Positions 1-9,704 are shown, numbered from the stretch's first letter. The stretch is 64,000 bases of DNA from Paenibacillus shirakamiensis (GCF_017874255.1 NZ_JAGGLD010000003.1:1-64000), one strand, 5' to 3'. Numbers and translations are program-made. The notes: generated by a model from the letters alone, not told the origin.

Positions 1-544
1 CTTATACAGCGCCGCTTTGCGTCTCTTTCGATGTCTCAGCAGCAACTCTTATAATATATCATGTTGGTCACTCAATTGCAAGCACTTTTTTTCAGAAAGT
101 TTTGCTTATTTCATTCTGATATTCACTTGTGTCATTCCGATGTTTCATTTCCAGAAGGACAAGTTGATGACCGGACAATTAATATACCATCTGAAGAAGA
201 TCAAAGTCAATACTAATTCTACAGATAAATTAAATTGATTTCGATGCGATTTTAAATTTATGAACACTTATGAACACAATGTAAGGATCCTGATAAAAAA
301 CTCCTTCTGAGAGCGGCCTATCGTCACAAAAAATCAGAATTCTAATTTCAGCCAAACAATGAATTTGGAATTCACTCAACAAAGCTGAATTCAACCTAAA
401 CACACCATTTAGAATTACACTTCTGAACCTTTGCTTAGGAGTAGTTTCAAGTTGTTCTCCATCCATGCACACCACCCTTTAAACTATATCCGTTTACTGC
501 ATATATACATACAATGTGAAAACAAATTATAAGAGGTGAAATTT
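1..544. other. Intergenic region at left edge, no supported gene
   Basis: No gene in this stretch can be defended. The first 50 bases read on the + strand as a possible C-terminus ending QQQLL followed by TAA, which may be the tail of a gene starting outside the window. A second frame just downstream (to about 230) reads protein-like, ending SEEDQSQY, but has no start. A minus-strand frame at 230-475 (81 codons) has only a weak ribosome site and no recognisable family. Confidence 0.4.
508..515 (+). promoter_or_regulatory. Possible sigma-E-type -10 element
   Basis: CATACAAT lies 29 bases before the protease start and matches the sporulation sigma-E -10 consensus (CATACAnT). A -35 partner is not clear; ATA triplets occur upstream, but spacing is about 19 rather than 16-18. 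This is suggestive only. It would make the downstream protease a mother-cell sporulation gene. Confidence 0.25.
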
Positions 545-1639
545 ATGGCTAGCTTTGCATCCGCCTTTGCTCTGAAGGAGCAAATCTCCAAATCAATGCT
601 CAAAAAACCGGGAATACATGGAATTGGGGTAGGCATGAATCAAATTGGAAATTTAAAAGCTGGAGCAGCTATCATTATATACACGGATAAAGTTGTGGTC
701 TCTACACGTTCTAAGTCCAGTATGATCTATAGAAAACATGGAAGGCGTATTCGTGTCCCTGTGCATATACATCATTGTCCTAAATTCTGCTGTCACAGCG
801 CCTCTAAGGCTCAGCCCTATCAAAAGAAGGTTCGTCCCCTTATTGCAGGCTATAGTATCGGAACCGCTAAATCTTCTGGTACAGCAGGATTAATAGTTAC
901 AGATGTTAAGCATGGAGGCCATTTTGTACTAAGCAATAATCATGTATTGAATGCAACAAACTCAGCAGCCTTCTCTCCTACTCTTCAGCCTGGGGGTGCA
1001 GACGGTGGAACCCTCAAAAAAGATCGTATTGGAAAACTGAATAAATTCATTCAACTGCAGGATAACCAAACTAACTATCTGGATGCTGCGCTATCCAAAC
1101 CGCTAACAGCGTCTCTTCTCGCTCCAAAATACGCTAAAGTAGGATGTGTCCCCGGACATGTCAGTAGTTACCGTATAGGCGACACGTTCAAAAAAGTGGG
1201 CAGAACTAGCGGCTTAGTCACAGGCAAGGTTCACTCTATTCATACCGATACTGCCGTATCTTATTTTGGATATGCGCGTCTTAGCTTCGCCGTATTTAAA
1301 AATCAGACCGTTATTAAAAGTAAAACACCCGTCTCTCTACCTGGTGATTCAGGCTCCGTCTGGCTCACTTCTGATCATTATGCCGCTGCAGTCAATTTTG
1401 CTGGATCATCCGATGGCAAGTTATCTATTGCATATCCCGTAGAATGGTTCATGCAGGTATTCGGCACTCGTACGGCACTCCCCAAAGGAGCTGGCACTGT
1501 AAAAACCCCACACATGTTAGGCAAAGAAAAAAGGCTATATACACAGCCTCTAAGTACATCAGAAATCCAGAAGATACGTGTTCAAAAAGCACGATGTCAT
1601 CCCTGGAAAAAGACATTCCCTCATAAGAAAATACAGTAG
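545..1639 (+). CDS. Trypsin-like serine protease, chymotrypsin fold
   Basis: A 364-residue protein with the three catalytic positions of the chymotrypsin/trypsin family: His in SNNHVLN (about residue 133), Asp in YLDAAL (about 180) and Ser in PGDSGS (about 269). No signal peptide or membrane segment is visible, so it probably acts in the cytoplasm or inside the spore or mother cell. A basic, Cys/His-containing stretch (residues 60-90, with HIHHCPKFCCH) precedes the protease core, and the C-terminus is Lys-rich. I start at ATG 545 because AAGAGGTG lies just upstream; an in-frame GTG at 536 is part of that ribosome site. The catalytic triad is seen directly; the substrate is unknown. Confidence 0.8.
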   Translation: MASFASAFALKEQISKSMLKKPGIHGIGVGMNQIGNLKAGAAIIIYTDKVVVSTRSKSSMIYRKHGRRIRVPVHIHHCPKFCCHSASKAQPYQKKVRPLIAGYSIGTAKSSGTAGLIVTDVKHGGHFVLSNNHVLNATNSAAFSPTLQPGGADGGTLKKDRIGKLNKFIQLQDNQTNYLDAALSKPLTASLLAPKYAKVGCVPGHVSSYRIGDTFKKVGRTSGLVTGKVHSIHTDTAVSYFGYARLSFAVFKNQTVIKSKTPVSLPGDSGSVWLTSDHYAAAVNFAGSSDGKLSIAYPVEWFMQVFGTRTALPKGAGTVKTPHMLGKEKRLYTQPLSTSEIQKIRVQKARCHPWKKTFPHKKIQ

Positions 1640-1668
1640 TCCATCAATCTGTCTTGTAGTACTGAATA

Positions 1669-2238
1669 TTATACTTGCTTAACTAGATGGTTATAGTCAT
1701 GTTCATATAAATGTATGACTTGTGTGTCGATAAACCCCATTTTATAGTACAACCGCTGTGCAGGGATATTATCCGTCTCCACATTCAATGAGAGTTGATG
1801 GTATCCCTCTAGTATAGCCAGCTCCTCAACAGCTCGCAGTAATTCTCCACCAATTCCTTGTCCCCGATAACTCTCGTTCACTACTAAAGAGTCTAGGTAA
1901 AATTCTTCCACCATCGTCTCTGGCTCAATATGAATAGTATCTATTTCAAAAAAATTCATCATTTGTAATTCAAGCTGCTTGTCAAATGCAGCAGCATCAT
2001 CATGCTTGTAGACAACCGCAATTCCTGCAACAGTATTCTTGAGTTCAGAAAGAACAATATTATGATAACTGAAACGGTTGCCACCTTGCACGAAGAGATG
2101 CCGCAAAAAATCAAGAACCTTCTCTTTAGGGAACTGCCCGACGATCTCTAATTCCATATCTCTGAGGATAATATAAATTAATTCAGCAATCTGTGTGATA
2201 TGAAGGGGATCTTCATTCTGAGTTGAAAGACGAATCAT
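1669..2238 (-). CDS. GNAT family N-acetyltransferase
   Basis: A 189-residue acetyltransferase of the GNAT superfamily. The acetyl-CoA pyrophosphate-binding loop is RGQGIGGELL (about residues 124-133), followed by the usual helix and the NVETDN..AQRLYYKMGF strand-helix near the C-terminus. The ribosome site AAAGGAGTG lies inside the 3' end of the upstream monooxygenase gene, with only 3 bases between the two genes, so they are co-transcribed and probably translationally coupled. The substrate cannot be told from sequence; small-molecule amines or protein N-termini are typical for the fold. Confidence 0.8.
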   Translation of the reverse strand: MIRLSTQNEDPLHITQIAELIYIILRDMELEIVGQFPKEKVLDFLRHLFVQGGNRFSYHNIVLSELKNTVAGIAVVYKHDDAAAFDKQLELQMMNFFEIDTIHIEPETMVEEFYLDSLVVNESYRGQGIGGELLRAVEELAILEGYHQLSLNVETDNIPAQRLYYKMGFIDTQVIHLYEHDYNHLVKQV

Positions 2239-2241
2239 TAT

Positions 2242-3174
2242 TTATTGCACTCCTTTAATATTGTTTTGTTCTGCATCAGCCCATCCTTTAGCGAGACGTT
2301 CGTAGGTTAAAATACGTTCTTCATAAGACGGAATGGGGCAGACAATAATGAATTCTTCATTTTGATATTCCTTTTGCAAATCGATAAGTACTTGAATAAC
2401 TTGATTCTGAGTTCCCACAATACTTCTGCCTTTGAAATGATGTTGTGCAGACGACGCCCACCCCCATGCTTCATCTTCTGTGTTTCCTATAATAACACTT
2501 ACAGCGACGATAACCTGAGAGGCAGTAATCAAAGAATTGACCAAACTAAATCGGGTCCTGTAGCCCTGTATGACTTCTAACCCGTTATCTTCACTCATGA
2601 AATGACCAAAAACATAACCTGTACCGAAGTCTGCTGCATAATCCGCGCTTTTCTTGTTTGTTCCCAGCAACCATAGCTCTGGACGATAAGAAGGTAGGGG
2701 ACGAGCTATAACCTGAGTTTCATCATAGTTATACTGATTGTGGAGAAGGTCTAGTACATCCTTAATTTTATTTGGCAGGTTCTCGACCTCTTGAAGGAAA
2801 TTACCACTTAAAGCCATAGCCGCATGCGCGGAACCTCCAGGAGCTCGTCCTATCCCTAAATCCATGCGATTCGGATATAGACATGAGAGCATATGGTAAG
2901 TTTCCACTACTTTAAGAGGGCTGTAGTGAGGCAACAATAAGGCCCCTGATCCAAGACGGATAGAGCGGGTCTTCGCACCAATATGGGACAACAATATTTC
3001 TGGCGACGGACTACATAAATTCTCCATATCGTGATGCTCCGCTACCCAATAACGATGGTATCCATATTCCTCAGCACGTTCGGCTAACTCTACAGCTTTA
3101 TATAGCGCCTTAGATGGAGATACTTCTTCGTATCTAGGTACGAGATCTAACACACTCAAAAGAATCCCGTTCAT
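2242..3174 (-). CDS. LLM-class flavin-dependent oxidoreductase (MsnO8-like)
   Basis: A 310-residue bacterial-luciferase-like monooxygenase, a TIM-barrel enzyme using reduced flavin (FMNH2) and O2. Family marks are the N-terminal VLDLVPR strand, the WVAEHHDM motif (about residues 43-50), the SIRLGSGALLLPHY strand and DLGIGRAPGG (about 105-114). The length and these motifs fit the MsnO8 subfamily often found in Bacilli. GAGGAG sits just before ATG. It is the first gene of a two-gene unit with the GNAT downstream. The substrate is unknown. Confidence 0.85.
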   Translation of the reverse strand: MNGILLSVLDLVPRYEEVSPSKALYKAVELAERAEEYGYHRYWVAEHHDMENLCSPSPEILLSHIGAKTRSIRLGSGALLLPHYSPLKVVETYHMLSCLYPNRMDLGIGRAPGGSAHAAMALSGNFLQEVENLPNKIKDVLDLLHNQYNYDETQVIARPLPSYRPELWLLGTNKKSADYAADFGTGYVFGHFMSEDNGLEVIQGYRTRFSLVNSLITASQVIVAVSVIIGNTEDEAWGWASSAQHHFKGRSIVGTQNQVIQVLIDLQKEYQNEEFIIVCPIPSYEERILTYERLAKGWADAEQNNIKGVQ

Positions 3175-3273
3175 ATGTTTTTCTCCTCTAAACTCGTGAT
3201 GGTCTAAAGCTATAATTGGTTATCTTAGTAGTATACTCACAAAACTATCTTTAACCAAAAAAGAGGTGCAATT

Positions 3274-3981
3274 ATGAAGTTAACTTTTTTAGGACATTCT
3301 GCAACCTATCTAGAAATGGGTGATACTCGTATTATCATTGACCCTTACCTCACTGGGAATCCAGCGGCCGCTACTAACGGAGAGCATCTCGATGTGGATT
3401 ACATTTTTCTTACACATGGTCATGGTGACCACGTTGGGGATGCTGAGCAGATTGCAAGACGCACAGGAGCTACTATTGTAGCTATTGTTGAACTAGCTAA
3501 TTATTATGAGGCAAAAGGAATTAAAACGATTGGAATGAATCTTGGCGGATCGTATACATTTACATTTGGCACATTAAAGTTCACACCCGCTCTGCATTCT
3601 TCATCTCTGAACATTGACGGCAACAATCTCTATCTAGGCGTTGCAGCTGGCATTGTTCTAAAATTGGAGCATTTCACGCTCTATCATGCAGGCGATACTG
3701 CTTTGTTCAGTGATCTAAAACTAGTGGGCATGCACACACCGATTGACCTTGCGCTCATACCTATTGGTGATCATTTTACGATGGGACCTGAAGATGCTCT
3801 AATTGCGGCAGAGTGGATTGGAGCAAAGCATGTCATTCCCATTCATTACAATACATTCCCGGTAATCGAGCAAGACGGGAAGGATTATGTTGAAAAGCTT
3901 GCCCCACTAGGTATCCAAGGTCATGCACTAGCTCCGGGTGACGTTCTAGATCTAGATCTAATCAAATCAAGCTCTCGATAA
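3274..3981 (+). CDS. UPF0173 metal-dependent hydrolase (MBL fold)
   Basis: A 235-residue metallo-beta-lactamase-fold hydrolase of the UPF0173 family (YtkL type in Bacillus). It shows FLGHS at the N-terminus, the di-metal motif THGHGDHVGDA (about residues 48-58), YHAGDTALFSD (about 137-147) carrying the bridging Asp, and the final metal His in IPIHYNTFP. Length matches the family (225-240 aa). The ribosome site is AAGAGGTG. It is monocistronic, divergent from the monooxygenase gene and closed by a strong hairpin terminator. The physiological substrate of the family is not settled. Confidence 0.9.
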   Translation: MKLTFLGHSATYLEMGDTRIIIDPYLTGNPAAATNGEHLDVDYIFLTHGHGDHVGDAEQIARRTGATIVAIVELANYYEAKGIKTIGMNLGGSYTFTFGTLKFTPALHSSSLNIDGNNLYLGVAAGIVLKLEHFTLYHAGDTALFSDLKLVGMHTPIDLALIPIGDHFTMGPEDALIAAEWIGAKHVIPIHYNTFPVIEQDGKDYVEKLAPLGIQGHALAPGDVLDLDLIKSSSR

Positions 3982-4007
3982 GATATGTAATGCTTGACTT
4001 GTTCTAA

Positions 4008-4049
4008 CCCACAAAAGAAGGTGCCTATGTAGGCACCTTCTTTTGTGGG
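4008..4049. terminator. Bidirectional terminator between convergent genes
   Basis: A perfect 20-base inverted repeat (4008-4027 and 4030-4049) with a 2-base spacer separates the + strand UPF0173 gene from the minus-strand pullulanase gene. The arms carry A-rich and T-rich parts, so the hairpin should terminate from both sides. Confidence 0.85.
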
Positions 4050-4084
4050 TGGTTAATTATATTTTACATACAACACAAAATTTA

Positions 4085-6073
4085 TTACTTTACACATAAT
4101 ACAACCATTCCTATGCCTTCAACCGCTAATTTATCATGATCTAGACGTTGGAATTCGGTATTGCTATAAAGCATGTTCCATTCCCCAAGCTGAGGGAGGG
4201 TTAACGTAAAATGATCTCGCCGATGGCTATACATCACGTATAAATGCTTATTCTCTTCCCCGCCCGCATGATCTCTCAATGTATAAGCTACCGTTCCTGG
4301 AAGGCATTCTTCAAAATGAAGATGTCTGCGAATTTCATCCGCTGTACCTAGTCTGAAAGCAGGATGATTGCGCCGTAAAGCAATCAACTCACGATAATTC
4401 CGTACATCATCAGCATGTTCTGCACAGCGCTCCCAATCCAATCGATTCACTTCATCTGGCATATTATAACTGTTCTCAAACCCAATTTTCGTACGATAGA
4501 ACTCCTGTCCTGCATGAAGAAATGCAATACCCTGACTCGTTAAAACAATCGAGGTTGCAAGCCTATGCATTTGGCGTCTAGTTCCACCTTGTTCCCAGTC
4601 TACAGATAATGTGATTTTGTCCCACAGCGTATGATTATCATGGCACTCTGTATAATTCACAGTCTGGGAAGGTTCAGTAGCAAATCCAGAGATATCCCAG
4701 CTATAAGGAACGCAGGCTACTACCCCTTGCCTAATACCTTGTTCACGATAATCTCCTCCGCTGATAAATCCGCGATCGCGAGGATTAAACAACGATCCAC
4801 GTAATGCATCCCGCATGACATCGTTAAAAAATCCGAAGCCTGACAGCTGATTCGACTGTAGTTGGTTGGCTCTTAAGTGATAAGGCAATTCCGTCTCCAT
4901 TATCCAACCTTCACCAATAGTTAAGATCGTTGGATCTATTTCATCCAATCTTCTACGGATTTCTTGCATCGTTCCCACATCCAAAAGGCCCATCAAATCG
5001 AATCTAAAACCGTCCATATGGTATTCATGGACCCAATATAGAATAGAATCCACAATGAATTTAGACATCATGGGACGTTCAGAAGCTACGTCATTCCCGC
5101 AACCTGAACCGTTGGAGAAAGTACCATTCGACTGATATCTCAAATAGTAACCTGGAACAAGCTTGGTGAAATTCACAACAAAACCATCATAGACATGGTT
5201 GTAGACCACATCCATAATTACGCGAAGGCCTCGATCATGTAAAGATTGAATCAGCTCTTTGAGTTCTCTGATCCTCGTCTCAGGTGTGTATGGGTCCGAG
5301 GAATATGAACCTTCGGGTACATTATAATTTTTGGGATCATAGCCCCAATTGAATTGAGGTTGGTCTAGACGCGCCTCGTCCACACTTAACGTGGAGTAAT
5401 CGAATATGGGCAGTAGTTGAACATGGGTGACTCCTAAGTCCACCACATGGTCGATGCCTGTTTTGATACCTTGAGGGCCTGTAGTCCCTATCTCTGTAAA
5501 AGCTTTGAATTTGCCTTTATGCTCCATCCCGCTCTCTGGATGAATCGATAAATCCCTTATATGAAGTTCATAGATAATTGCATCTGTTGGTTTTTGGAAG
5601 ACAGGTTTATCTTCATTCCATCGTTCTGGGTTCGTACTTTGCATATCAACTATCGCTCCACGATCCCCATTCAAACCTACTGCTCGGGCATAGGGATCTA
5701 CGGCTTCGTTCCACTGTTCACCGATACGAACTAAATACGTATATAAGTAGCCTTTCAAATCGCGCTGTACAGATAACGTCCATGTTCCATGCACGTCTTC
5801 ATGCATGGGAATCATCTGTTCGGACTTCCCATTCCAACTACGATACAGAATTAGCAGTACTTCGCTTGATGTAGGGGCCCATACTCGAAAAAAGGCACGT
5901 TCCGAAGTATAGCGACATCCCAAATCATCTCCGGCATATACATACTTCTGGTCAAATTCCGGTTCGAAAATTGAGATCCCCCCTGTAGTTGCAGGATCTC
6001 CGTAATCTATATGAATATTTCTCTCCAGCTGCACAGACAAAGCAGTCTCACTCCCCGAAAGTTTGAAAATCAA
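4085..6073 (-). CDS. pulA: Type I pullulanase, GH13_14
   Basis: A debranching enzyme of 662 residues that hydrolyses alpha-1,6 branches in pullulan, glycogen or limit dextrins. An N-terminal CBM48-like domain (FFRVWAPTSSEV, about 61-72) precedes the GH13 barrel. The pullulanase I signature appears as FNWGYDPKNYN; the nucleophile is Asp in DGFRFDLMG, the acid/base is Glu in IGEGW, and ECHDNH carries the third carboxylate. There is no signal peptide, so it is cytosolic and may work with the glg genes 15 kb away. The start is uncertain: TTG 6073 has no clear ribosome site and no other start lies nearby, and the protein is somewhat shorter at the N-terminus than Bacillus AmyX (about 718 aa). Confidence 0.9.
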   Translation of the reverse strand: MIFKLSGSETALSVQLERNIHIDYGDPATTGGISIFEPEFDQKYVYAGDDLGCRYTSERAFFRVWAPTSSEVLLILYRSWNGKSEQMIPMHEDVHGTWTLSVQRDLKGYLYTYLVRIGEQWNEAVDPYARAVGLNGDRGAIVDMQSTNPERWNEDKPVFQKPTDAIIYELHIRDLSIHPESGMEHKGKFKAFTEIGTTGPQGIKTGIDHVVDLGVTHVQLLPIFDYSTLSVDEARLDQPQFNWGYDPKNYNVPEGSYSSDPYTPETRIRELKELIQSLHDRGLRVIMDVVYNHVYDGFVVNFTKLVPGYYLRYQSNGTFSNGSGCGNDVASERPMMSKFIVDSILYWVHEYHMDGFRFDLMGLLDVGTMQEIRRRLDEIDPTILTIGEGWIMETELPYHLRANQLQSNQLSGFGFFNDVMRDALRGSLFNPRDRGFISGGDYREQGIRQGVVACVPYSWDISGFATEPSQTVNYTECHDNHTLWDKITLSVDWEQGGTRRQMHRLATSIVLTSQGIAFLHAGQEFYRTKIGFENSYNMPDEVNRLDWERCAEHADDVRNYRELIALRRNHPAFRLGTADEIRRHLHFEECLPGTVAYTLRDHAGGEENKHLYVMYSHRRDHFTLTLPQLGEWNMLYSNTEFQRLDHDKLAVEGIGMVVLCVK

Positions 6074-6135
6074 TTTAGCATATATGATGCACCATGTGAT
6101 TTTATTATAAAGGAGTCGATTCCTTTGTCCAAGAG

Positions 6136-6711
6136 TTAACTAAGAATTCGATCAATTAGACCATAATTCTTAGCAGCTTCGGCATCTAAAAAGTAGTCAC
6201 GTTCCGTGTCACTCTCGACTTTTTCGATAGGTTGGTTCGTATGTGCTGATAATATGCGATTGATTTTCTCCCTGGTTTTTCGAATCCAGTCCGCATGGAT
6301 TAAAATATCAGATGCCTGCCCTTTTGCTCCACCAAGGGGTTGGTGGATCATCATTTCACTATTAGGCAAGGCATATCTTTTACCAGGTGCCCCTCCCGTA
6401 AGCAACATTGCTCCAAAACTTGCAGCAAATCCCATACAGATCGTGGATACATCCGGCTTAATGAACTGCATAGTATCATATATGGCGAAACCCGCAGTTA
6501 CGGAACCCCCCGGACTATTAATGTACATCTGGATGTCCTTCTCAGAATCCTCTGCTGTTAAAAATAAAAGCTGGGCTACTATAAGCTCTGACATTTTATC
6601 TTCAATCTCGCCATTGACCATAATAATACGATCTTTAAGAAGCCGCGAATAAATATCATAGCTCCGTTCACCTCGGCTGGTCTGCTCTACTACATAAGGA
6701 ATCATACTCAT
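6136..6711 (-). CDS. clpP: ATP-dependent Clp protease proteolytic subunit, ClpP paralogue
   Basis: A 191-residue ClpP serine peptidase, the barrel subunit that degrades proteins fed by Clp ATPases. The triad is Ser98 (in AASFGA), His123 (in MIHQPLGG) and Asp172 (in ERDYFLDAE). The residue after the catalytic serine is Phe where most housekeeping ClpPs have Met, and the N-terminus ([21 protein letters not shown]) is standard. GGAGAG lies just before ATG. It stands alone between a sigma factor and pullulanase, not next to clpX or whiA, so I take it as a second ClpP rather than the main one. Membership is certain; the paralogue status is inference. Confidence 0.92.
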   Translation of the reverse strand: MSMIPYVVEQTSRGERSYDIYSRLLKDRIIMVNGEIEDKMSELIVAQLLFLTAEDSEKDIQMYINSPGGSVTAGFAIYDTMQFIKPDVSTICMGFAASFGAMLLTGGAPGKRYALPNSEMMIHQPLGGAKGQASDILIHADWIRKTREKINRILSAHTNQPIEKVESDTERDYFLDAEAAKNYGLIDRILS

Positions 6712-6744
6712 TGCAATTCTCTCCTTCGAAAGACAGAAGGCGCA

Positions 6745-7491
6745 TCAAGCGGCATAGACATTAAGTAACCTAGTGACAGAAGCTCGAACTGTTTGTGCTT
6801 TTCGTGTAGCCCGCACTTTTCCTACTTGTTCAAGACGAATCGCTTCAATTCTAAGAACGGAAACATCACACTCATTATGCATGAGTTCGATTAGTTTTTG
6901 CACATCTCCACGATCTAATGCGCCCATATATTGATGAACTTGCACATTTAGTTCATGATGGTGCGCTACTTGATCGAAAACCATGGTTGTGCGAACATCT
7001 TGAAGTGCCCTTCTTGCCCTATGCAACGCCGATTTGACCGCACCTTCTGTCATATTGAGTTGGTGAGCTACTTCAGAACTGGAGAAGACCATGACGTCCC
7101 GCAATAAAAAAACACATCGTTGCAAGGGAGATAGATACACAAGTACACATTGGATAGCCTGCTCAAGTTCCAAAGATTCTTTAGCATACAAGTTAGGTTG
7201 ATTCATAGTCTCCATCATCTCTGCTAAAATTCGGTCTAATTTCCCTTGTCTTCTTACCTGATCTAACCATTGATTACGAGCAACAGTACATAGATAAGCG
7301 TAGGGATTCATGTGATTCATTTCACCTGAAACTAAGGGTAGTGCTTTTATTAACGTATCTTGAACTAAATCCTCCGCCTCCCAAATCGAACCCGTCAAAC
7401 GCACACAGTATCTTTTTAGGAATGACATGGCCGCCTCTAAGCTCTGCGCATCAAGCGTATACGTCAGATGATCTCTTTTCTCCATTACCAT
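6745..7491 (-). CDS. Sigma-70 family RNA polymerase sigma factor, ECF-like, with C-terminal extension
   Basis: A 248-residue group IV-like sigma factor. Region 2 covers about residues 20-85 (AEDLVQDTLIKAL, and YLCTVARNQWLDQVRRQ for -10 recognition). Region 4 covers about 110-165 (LSPLQRCVFLLRDVMVFSSSEVAHQL..TEGAVKSALHRARRAL), with the helix-turn-helix. An extra 80 residues follow, as in ECF groups with C-terminal regulatory domains. No anti-sigma factor gene is adjacent; the gene lies 33 bases upstream of clpP and points the same way, so it may control or share transcription with clpP. AGGAAG precedes ATG 7491. Confidence 0.85.
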   Translation of the reverse strand: MVMEKRDHLTYTLDAQSLEAAMSFLKRYCVRLTGSIWEAEDLVQDTLIKALPLVSGEMNHMNPYAYLCTVARNQWLDQVRRQGKLDRILAEMMETMNQPNLYAKESLELEQAIQCVLVYLSPLQRCVFLLRDVMVFSSSEVAHQLNMTEGAVKSALHRARRALQDVRTTMVFDQVAHHHELNVQVHQYMGALDRGDVQKLIELMHNECDVSVLRIEAIRLEQVGKVRATRKAQTVRASVTRLLNVYAA

Positions 7492-7600
7492 GATCTTCTT
7501 CCTTTCCTGTCAGCTCCTAAAAATAACGAATGGGTATGCAGAAAAGATACGCTATCTATATATTAATGCCCGAAATTATTAGTGAGATTTTAATGAGACG

Positions 7601-9631
7601 TTAGTGAGCCGCATCTTCTTCCTCTAGAGAAACAGTCTCCATATAGTTAATGAATTGTCTCAACTTATTGGCAAGACTTCTCGACACTTCCCCCTGTTCA
7701 AATAAACGCTGTACCTCATCTCGCTCAGCTTGTATAGCTAAAAGTTGCAACGCTTTTTTGTCTTTTCCAAAATCCTCGCCAGCTTTCACTTCTTGATAAT
7801 CGCCATGAAGGCTTGCAATCATCTCTCGATGATGTGAAATGACGCTTAGGGAAAGCGTGCGATTATTATCCGTAATATGTTCCCGAATGGCAGCAATGGC
7901 AGCTTCTAACGTACGTTGTTTGGCGGCCCTTAACGCAGTGAGGTACTGAACATGATCTGCATTTTCATTCTGCTTCGCAAATGCTTTCACGAACATTCGC
8001 CGTAAACGAATGACTTCAAATATAATTTTCAGCTTTAATTTCTGTGTGAGAATATATTCTCTTTGATCAATTAATTCAAGCAACGGGTCTGCAATATGGG
8101 CCTGAATTTCTTTTTGCTTGATCATGGTTTTAATTTCTTGACGTTCGGCTTCAAGGCTAATTAATCTAATTTGTTTCTCTGAACAACGTATATCTTCCAT
8201 CCGCTGAGAAGAAGCTTCGAATTCTAGCCGAGTGATCTCCCGCCCATATTCATTGATGACTTCGCGCGCAGCAACTTCGTTAGTATCATCTATTTGTTGT
8301 CTGATTGCCTGCATGGCTGCCTTCATCAACTTAATTCTTATCTCACGTTCCAAGTGGTCTTCGTCTAAGGTATCGTTCTTGTGCTCTGGATTTCGAGACA
8401 GGAGAGGCAGAAATATACTTGCCGCAACTAATGATATTAATATCACCCCCGCAGCTACAAAAATAATCAAGTCTCGCTGTGGGAATGGCGAACCATCTTG
8501 CAATACAAAAGGAATGGAAAAAGCCCCTGCTAACGTAACGGCTCCTCTTACACCTGAGAATGTAATTAGCAAAGATGAGCGTAGGCGTAGATTAAAATCG
8601 CTGAAGTCAGCAGTGTTTTTGCCTTTCCCCCAAAATAAGAACACCCATGTAAAGCGCAAGAAAATTAATAGGACAAAGATTAGCAAGATATATCCGATAA
8701 CCTGCCCGTTCACAAACGCATTATCATTCCAGATGACCCCACCTACAGCAGGAAGCTGCAAGCCTAGAATGACAAACACTAATCCATTCAGTAAAAATAA
8801 AATAACAGACCACGTACTTCCTGATACGACTTGCAGCTTCACTGTAGAAGCTTCTGCCCGGTCACGCTCAATGGCGTGTACAATGCCCCCGGCAACTACG
8901 GCTAAAATTCCTGAGAGCCCTAATTCTTCCGCGGCGAGATAGAGGACAAAAGGGGTGAGAATTTGAATTAACATATGCATAGTTATATCTTCCATCCCTA
9001 ATCTACGGATGAACACTCTAAACCCGATAATGAAGAACGATAATAACGCTCCCATTACTAACCCGCCTACGGCAATAAAAATAAAACTAAGCGAAGCTTC
9101 TGCCAGAGAGAAGTAACCCGTAACCGCGGCTGCAATTGCAAATTTAAATGCAACAAGTCCTGATGCATCGTTCATTAAAGCTTCCCCTTCAAGTAGACGC
9201 ATTATTTCTTTGGGGAGTCTTACTCTTCCAGCTAACGAGCTTACAGCAACCGCATCAGTGGGAGATAAGATAGCCGCAAGTGCAAAGGCAGCGGGTAGAG
9301 GTATGGATGGGATAAGCCAGTGGATAAAGTATCCTGCTACAAGCACGGTGATGAACACTAAGCCTAAAGCTAACAAAAGTATGGGTGCTCGAAGAGTCCA
9401 CAACTCATCTCTAGGTGTATTTTTGCCATCATTGAATAACAACGGAGCAATAAATAATACGAAAAACACCTCCGGGCTCAAAGGGAGATGTATGCCTGAT
9501 GGAACAATGGCTACAATTACGCCAAGACCGATCTGAATAACCGGTACTGGAACAAAAGGAAGAAAACGGTTCACGATATTTGACAAACCGATTACGGCCA
9601 ATAAAACAAGCACAATGAGGAATATTTCCAC
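7601..9631 (-). CDS. Na+/H+ antiporter, CPA1 family
   Basis: A 676-residue CPA1 (NhaP/Nhe-like) sodium/proton antiporter in the membrane. About 12 hydrophobic segments fill residues 1-410. The conserved ion-path motifs are ILSPTDAVAVSSL (about 121-133) and GEALMNDASGLV (about 148-159), and FSGVRGAVTLAGAF lies near TM11. A long hydrophilic tail (about 420-676), rich in Glu, Lys and Arg and probably helical, is cytoplasmic and likely regulatory; such tails are usual in this family. The start is GTG 9631 with AAAGGGTG upstream. Monocistronic. Confidence 0.9.
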   Translation of the reverse strand: MEIFLIVLVLLAVIGLSNIVNRFLPFVPVPVIQIGLGVIVAIVPSGIHLPLSPEVFFVLFIAPLLFNDGKNTPRDELWTLRAPILLLALGLVFITVLVAGYFIHWLIPSIPLPAAFALAAILSPTDAVAVSSLAGRVRLPKEIMRLLEGEALMNDASGLVAFKFAIAAAVTGYFSLAEASLSFIFIAVGGLVMGALLSFFIIGFRVFIRRLGMEDITMHMLIQILTPFVLYLAAEELGLSGILAVVAGGIVHAIERDRAEASTVKLQVVSGSTWSVILFLLNGLVFVILGLQLPAVGGVIWNDNAFVNGQVIGYILLIFVLLIFLRFTWVFLFWGKGKNTADFSDFNLRLRSSLLITFSGVRGAVTLAGAFSIPFVLQDGSPFPQRDLIIFVAAGVILISLVAASIFLPLLSRNPEHKNDTLDEDHLEREIRIKLMKAAMQAIRQQIDDTNEVAAREVINEYGREITRLEFEASSQRMEDIRCSEKQIRLISLEAERQEIKTMIKQKEIQAHIADPLLELIDQREYILTQKLKLKIIFEVIRLRRMFVKAFAKQNENADHVQYLTALRAAKQRTLEAAIAAIREHITDNNRTLSLSVISHHREMIASLHGDYQEVKAGEDFGKDKKALQLLAIQAERDEVQRLFEQGEVSRSLANKLRQFINYMETVSLEEEDAAH

Positions 9632-9704
9632 GTGATGTGAACACCCTTTCCAACGTCATAATAAATATACTAACCTCTTCGCGGCTTGAATACGCCTATG
9701 TATC

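Noticed and set aside
17..238. Plus-strand open frame of 73 codons at the left edge
   Set aside because: No ribosome site and no protein-like pattern; two other frames in the same stretch look more like gene tails.
230..475. Minus-strand open frame of 81 codons near the left edge
   Set aside because: Only a weak ribosome site, no family resemblance, and Ile/Phe-rich composition as expected from AT-rich noncoding DNA.
8232..8942. Long plus-strand open frame (236 codons)
   Set aside because: It lies opposite the Na+/H+ antiporter gene, which has clear family motifs; the frame is a shadow.
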